DNA of 64,000 nt from positions 16,283 to 80,282 of the forward strand of contig JANOPN010000071.1 of assembly GCA_031421855.1 (NCBI GenBank). The letters are read 5' to 3'. Shown here piece after piece: positions 60,336-64,000 of the stretch (its first letter is position 1; each line of letters starts with the position of its first letter). The translations under genes and the position numbers were made by a program. The notes under the pieces were generated by a model that did no database searches, was not told the origin of the DNA, and was given only the letters and a program-made list of their open reading frames with translations. The stretch is from JAAFHN01 sp031421855. GTDB lineage: Bacteria; Pseudomonadota; Gammaproteobacteria; Burkholderiales; Burkholderiaceae_C.

Positions 60336-60957
60336 CTTGGAGCCTTTCATTTGTCACCACGGGGTCGCGGCGGCATTGCTTCGCAGCAACGTGGATACCG
60401 ACACCATCATCCCATCAACCGAAATGAAATCGGTTTCCAAAGTCGGTTTGTCAATCGGGCTCTTCGCCAACCTGCGATACATCGACGTTGCGGCGCGGCA
60501 ACCCAACCCCGAGTTTGTGCTGAACCGGTTTGAGCAGCGCGGCACAAGTGTGCTTCTGTGCGGCATGAACTTTGGCTGCGGCTCCTCTCGAGAACACGCG
60601 GTTTGGGCACTCAAGGAGTACGGAATTAAAGTCGTGATCGCGCCTAGTTTTGGCACGATTTTCGCCAGTAATTGTGTGCGCAACGGCATTTTGCCAGCAG
60701 TGTTGAACGAGTCCATCATTGCTGAGATCGCAAGCAGCATTGAGCAAAACCCGCAAGCCATGCCATTGACTATCAATTTGGCAGATGCGGTGTTGATTAC
60801 GTCTGACGCCACTCGCTTTGCGTTTTCGATTGATTCCAGTCAACGCGAAATGCTGCTCAGCGGCATGGACCCCATCGCGATGACCCTCGCGATGGATGCG
60901 GAGATTCACGCTTTTCAATCAGCCGATCAAGTTGCCAGGCCGTGGATCTACCTTTGA
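60310..60957 (+). CDS. LeuD-like hydro-lyase small subunit
   Basis: A 215-residue swivelling-domain subunit. VDTDTIIPSTEMKSV, LCGMNFGCGSSREHAVWALKEYGIKVV and SFGTIFASNCVRNGILP are the LeuD signatures, including the CGSSREH substrate loop. The ATG at 60310 lies 26 bp inside the LeuC-like gene, so the subunits are translationally coupled. The earlier in-frame reading from 59977 is a shadow of the large subunit. It ends in a 10-bp overlap with the convergent regulator gene. Confidence 0.86.
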   Translation: MRRLRRETDLEPFICHHGVAAALLRSNVDTDTIIPSTEMKSVSKVGLSIGLFANLRYIDVAARQPNPEFVLNRFEQRGTSVLLCGMNFGCGSSREHAVWALKEYGIKVVIAPSFGTIFASNCVRNGILPAVLNESIIAEIASSIEQNPQAMPLTINLADAVLITSDATRFAFSIDSSQREMLLSGMDPIAMTLAMDAEIHAFQSADQVARPWIYL

Positions 60958-62915
60958 GCCAACTCGATTGATCGCAGCCGTCGCCACAGCGTGGTTCGGC
61001 TGATACCCAAGGCCTGCGCTGCTGTCAGCCGATTGCCATTGGCCGTGCGCAATGCACCAGCGACTTCTTCGTCACTCAGCTCACCGCGCAGCGGCTCGAC
61101 TTCACGTTTGGTTGGTCGAAACACCTCGATCGGTGCAACGTTCGGCGTACTCCGTTCAGTCGGGATCAACTCGGGTGCTTCGCGCAAAAAAAGTGCGTAG
61201 TCAACCAACTGAGGTTGGCGAACACCGTTCAAAAAGACCGCAAAACGCTCCATGACGTTTTCCAACTCGCGGATGTTGCCAGGCCAACTGTATTGCTGGA
61301 GCAAACCCAAGACCGGCGCCAGCACGGCGTCAGCAGACAAAGCGCTGCCCATTTCTCTGAGTTTTGAACCCAGCAATTGGCGGGCCAAGGCCTGCAAGTC
61401 TTCAGGCCGATCGCGAAGCGGTGGCAAGGGCACCAGCAAAATGTTGAGTCGGTAAAACAGGTCAGCGCGAAAGTGCCCCTCCTTGACACGGTCGACAAGC
61501 GACCGGTGCGTGGCGGCAATGACGCGCACGTCGATGGCTGTCGGCGAGTTGCTGCCGAGCCGAACAACCTCCCGTTCTTGCAACACGCGAAGCAGCCGCG
61601 TCTGCAACGAGATCGGCATGTCACCAATTTCGTCCAAAAAAACAGTTCCTGTGTGCGCTGACTCGAATAAACCCAAACGGCCACCCTTTCGCGATCCGGT
61701 AAACGAGCCTTCTTCATAGCCAAACAACTCGCTCTCTAGCAAAGCCTCAGGAAACGACGCGCAGTTCAGCGCCACAAACGGGCCGCGTTGTCGGGCGCTG
61801 GCGTTGTGAATGGCTTGGGCAAACAGCTCTTTGCCAGTGCCGGTCTCGCCAGTGATCAAGACCGTTGACGACGTGCGCGCGCAGCGCTCTGCTACCGAGC
61901 GCACATAGGCCAAAGCAGGGCTCGTTCCGGTGATCAAATCGAACGAGTATCGGGCCGCCACACTCTTGGGTCGCCGTTGCGAGCGGATGGTGCTGTCAGC
62001 GCGGTGGATCGCCCCCGTGTCGCGAAGGGTTAGCAACGCCCCTGTGCCAATCCCTCGCTCCACAATGGCGGTGCGGTTCATCAGATATGAGCCGGAGCGC
62101 AACTGAATGACAACATCCAAGTCATCATCTTGACCGCCCAAGACTCCCGCAAGCGACAACTCGGTCGCAACTTCGGGCAGTCGAAGCCCAATCGGATTGG
62201 CCTCAGTCAAACCCAAAATTTGACACATCAGTGGGTTGATCGCTGTGATTCGGTGTCGTGCGTCCACCGTCAAAATGGCTTCATGCAAATGGGCGAACGC
62301 GGCGTTCAAATTTTCGTACTTGAGCGCTTGTCGAATCGCGGTTTCGCCGATTTGAATGGCCTCATCCAAGGCCCGATCAATTGAGTTGCTGGTGTACACC
62401 AACACGCCATGCATGCCGTTTTGCTCGGCAAGATCGACAATCAAGCTAGAACCTACGACAACCGAGATGCCTTGGGTCTTGAGCACCAAGAATGCGGCAC
62501 GCGCCTCGCTCAAGGTCTCGTACGTGAGTTGAATCAATTCGATTTTGAGCAAGTCCTTGACCGGATCCAGCTCGGGCATGGTCTCGCGAAAGACCACCAT
62601 GCCAACACGGTCCGACACCGCGCGGGCGCGTTGCAGCGCCATCAACAAATCAAACCCGGTGACTTCAATGCTGACAACCGGGAGCTCAAGCTGCGAGCGC
62701 AGGATCACGGCGTTCGACCCCGCGCTGACAATCACATCAATATCGCCGTGGGTTTGCATGTGGCGGCCGCGAGCCACCGCGTCATCCAAAATATATTCGT
62801 CGACGGAAATCTCCGCTCGGTTACGCGCCTTGAGTTGCGCAGCGAGTACCAAACCCGTCAGAGCTTTGTAGGTGAGCACGCAAATTCGGGGTTTGCGCGG
62901 TGAGTTAAAGGCCAT
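60948..62915 (-). CDS. PrpR-like sigma54-dependent transcriptional activator
   Basis: A 655-residue enhancer-binding protein. An N-terminal PrpR_N sensory domain (~10-195) precedes a PAS-like domain (~200-310, AFAHLHEAILTVDARHRITA). The AAA+ sigma54-interaction domain (~325-560) has Walker A GETGTGKE (356-363) and the sigma54 contact loop reading GSFTGS (403-408) instead of GAFTGA. A Fis-type HTH lies at ~612-650 (NRLTAAQALGISRTTLWRRL). PrpR sensors are known to recognise small organic acids or their derivatives (2-methylcitrate in PrpR). The gene is adjacent to two sigma54-promoter operons and a TonB receptor with shared motifs, so it is probably their activator. Confidence 0.9.
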   Translation of the reverse strand: MAFNSPRKPRICVLTYKALTGLVLAAQLKARNRAEISVDEYILDDAVARGRHMQTHGDIDVIVSAGSNAVILRSQLELPVVSIEVTGFDLLMALQRARAVSDRVGMVVFRETMPELDPVKDLLKIELIQLTYETLSEARAAFLVLKTQGISVVVGSSLIVDLAEQNGMHGVLVYTSNSIDRALDEAIQIGETAIRQALKYENLNAAFAHLHEAILTVDARHRITAINPLMCQILGLTEANPIGLRLPEVATELSLAGVLGGQDDDLDVVIQLRSGSYLMNRTAIVERGIGTGALLTLRDTGAIHRADSTIRSQRRPKSVAARYSFDLITGTSPALAYVRSVAERCARTSSTVLITGETGTGKELFAQAIHNASARQRGPFVALNCASFPEALLESELFGYEEGSFTGSRKGGRLGLFESAHTGTVFLDEIGDMPISLQTRLLRVLQEREVVRLGSNSPTAIDVRVIAATHRSLVDRVKEGHFRADLFYRLNILLVPLPPLRDRPEDLQALARQLLGSKLREMGSALSADAVLAPVLGLLQQYSWPGNIRELENVMERFAVFLNGVRQPQLVDYALFLREAPELIPTERSTPNVAPIEVFRPTKREVEPLRGELSDEEVAGALRTANGNRLTAAQALGISRTTLWRRLRSIELAQR

Positions 62916-62927
62916 GAAATCTCACAA

Positions 62928-63080
62928 TGAAACAGCTCGCTGAAAAAGCGACTCTTGTTTCAAATGATCGCACATGGAACGTCAATTGTTTCAAACTTGT
63001 CGGATATTTGTTTCAATTCACCGCCTTCGGACGATGTTCCATGTGCGGACGGTCGCGCCGATTGGTGGCATGGTATTTGC
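62928..63080. promoter_or_regulatory. Activator-site cluster and sigma54 promoter upstream of TonB receptor
   Basis: TTGTTTCAA occurs at 62955-62963, 62986-62994 and 63008-63016 (31 and 22 bp apart, near whole helical turns), plus TGAAACA at 62928-62934. CGCACATGGAAC (62969-62980) and GTTCCATGTGCG (63036-63047) form a perfect 12-bp inverted pair around two of them. A -24/-12 element TGGCATGGTATTTGC lies at 63066-63080 (GG-N10-GC), 72 bp before the receptor ATG. Confidence 0.72.
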
Positions 63081-63151
63081 GGTAAGCAACCCCGAGCACG
63101 TTTGATTCACTCACGCGCACAACCCATCACTGGCACTATCGGAGACAAAGA

Positions 63152-64000
63152 ATGAAATTGAAACCCACCCGTTTGATGGCCCTGTGTTCACAGGCTGGCT
63201 TTGTTTCCTTGTCGCTTGTAGCGACACAGGGAGCGAAGGCTCAAGCACAAGCTTCCACCGCTGCGCCGCAAAGCCAAGCGCGCATCGAGGTCACCGGCTC
63301 CAACATCAAGCGGGTCAGCAGCGAAGGCCCAGCAGCCGTTCAAGTCATGACACGCGACGAAATCGAGCGCAGCGCGCAAGGCACTGTCGGCGAACTCCTG
63401 CGCGACATCAGCGCCAACACCGGAGGCAGCTCGGCAGAAACCGCAACCAACAGCCAATCTGGCGCGGCGGGCATTTCGCTTCGTGGATTGGGTCAAAAAT
63501 CAACCCTGGTACTGATTAACGGCCGCCGAATGGCCAACCATGCGTTTGCGCAAAACGGTCAAGACACCTTCGTTGACTTGAACTCGATTCCCAAAAGTGC
63601 TGTGGCTCGGATTGAAATTTTGAAAGACGGCGCGTCAGCAATCTACGGCTCAGATGCCATTGCAGGTGTCGTGAACATCATCCTGCGAAAAGATTTCAAG
63701 GGCGTCGAAGTCGGCGCGTCACTGGGCTCGGCCAGTCAAGGTGGTTTGGGCGAACGCAGCTTGAATCTATCGGGCGGCCACACCAGCGCAGACAGCAAAC
63801 TCAATGTCATGGGCGTGCTTGACGTCTTCGGGCGCGATCAATTGGTCTACAGCGACCGACCTTGGCTCAATGGTTTGGATTTTCGCTTTTTGCCGGGTGG
63901 TACGTTCTTCCCTGCATCGTCCGGCGGCACATGGGTGAGGCCAACGGGTGTGACCACTGGAACCGCTCGCACGCCACTGCCCAATTGCATCGCGCCCAGT
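63152..64000 (+). CDS. TonB-dependent outer-membrane receptor (truncated by window edge)
   Basis: The first 283 residues of a TonB-dependent receptor. The ATG at 63152 follows GGAG. A signal peptide (cleavage near AKAQAQ) is followed by a TonB-box-like IEVTGSNIKR and a plug domain (VQVMTRDEIERSAQGTVGEL, ISLRGLGQKSTLVLINGRRM, IPKSAVARIEILKDGASAIY, AGVVNIILRKDF). The barrel continues beyond the window. It lies divergent from the sigma54 activator with its own -24/-12 promoter. It likely imports the pathway substrate, implying one too large or scarce for porins. Confidence 0.9.
   Translation, partial: MKLKPTRLMALCSQAGFVSLSLVATQGAKAQAQASTAAPQSQARIEVTGSNIKRVSSEGPAAVQVMTRDEIERSAQGTVGELLRDISANTGGSSAETATNSQSGAAGISLRGLGQKSTLVLINGRRMANHAFAQNGQDTFVDLNSIPKSAVARIEILKDGASAIYGSDAIAGVVNIILRKDFKGVEVGASLGSASQGGLGERSLNLSGGHTSADSKLNVMGVLDVFGRDQLVYSDRPWLNGLDFRFLPGGTFFPASSGGTWVRPTGVTTGTARTPLPNCIAPS

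Noticed and set aside
58905..60957. Biosynthetic leuC-leuD for leucine
   Set aside because: The genes lack leuB/leuA neighbours and lie inside a sigma54-driven catabolic operon. The GCSMCFFAGG context also differs, so a generic LeuCD-like hydratase name is safer.
1..64000. CRISPR arrays, tRNA and rRNA genes
   Set aside because: I saw no regularly spaced direct-repeat array, no cloverleaf with a recognisable T-loop and CCA end, and no rRNA-like sequence. The dispersed repeat is not regularly spaced.

Overview
The window looks like a chromosomal segment of a moderately high-GC betaproteobacterium, most likely Burkholderiales and Comamonadaceae-like. The grounds are protein style (a Bug/TctC periplasmic binding protein, a five-step Hut pathway with HutF and HutG, homodimeric AceE, a PrpR-type sigma54 activator) and dense overlapping operons with GTG and TTG starts. 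No database search was possible, so all identities rest on motifs and recognised family sequence.

Layout. 1-7.7 kb: histidine utilisation. hutU-hutH run leftward (hutH is cut by the window edge) and hutC-D-I-G-F rightward, around two identical HutC-type operators. 7.7-8.15 kb: toxin/antitoxin debris. 8.15-15.5 kb: aceE, a DsbD-type thiol reductase with a redoxin partner, a Bug-type binding protein and a DUF1569 protein. 15.5-19.2 kb: an IS630-family element, then an uncharacterised low-complexity membrane protein bracketed by inverted ~115-bp repeats. 19.2-40.4 kb: a maltodextrin/glycogen locus. glgP-glgB-glgX-malQ-MATE-pulA-amylase run leftward and malK-E-F-G-amylase rightward from a shared control region with two TGTA-N7-TACA operators. 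40.4-49.7 kb: a small secreted basic peptide, an AEC permease, a Rep/UvrD helicase, an M3 peptidase, a TetR/hydrolase divergent pair, two small exported proteins and a MarR regulator. 50-64 kb: a catabolic regulon.

The most interesting system is 49,995-64,000. A PrpR-like sigma54 activator sits beside a TonB receptor with its own -24/-12 promoter. Two more -24/-12 promoters, back to back around an array of GAAACA motifs, drive a leftward operon (membrane protein, nitrilase-family hydrolase, aldehyde dehydrogenase) and a rightward eight-gene operon (bicupin, Asp/Glu-racemase-fold protein, isochorismatase-family hydrolase, two PuuE-like deacetylase-fold hydrolases, HMG-CoA-lyase-like enzyme, LeuC-like and LeuD-like hydratase subunits). 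The same TTGTTTCA/TGAAACAA motif lies upstream of the TonB receptor, so these look like one regulon. By enzyme logic it could open a cyclic amide or imide, remove nitrogen, then hydrate and cleave a branched dicarboxylate. The substrate is unknown.

The second notable signal is a dispersed repeat with a 33-bp core (starting ATAGCAACAAAC, ending GGTGACCAAG). I count 13 copies. Eight are intergenic, four lie in frame inside hutD, aceE and dsbD (two copies), and one supplies the start codon of an exported NTF2-like protein. A separate 104-bp MITE with 16-bp terminal repeats occurs twice in opposite orientation, once between the sigma54 enhancer and its promoter.
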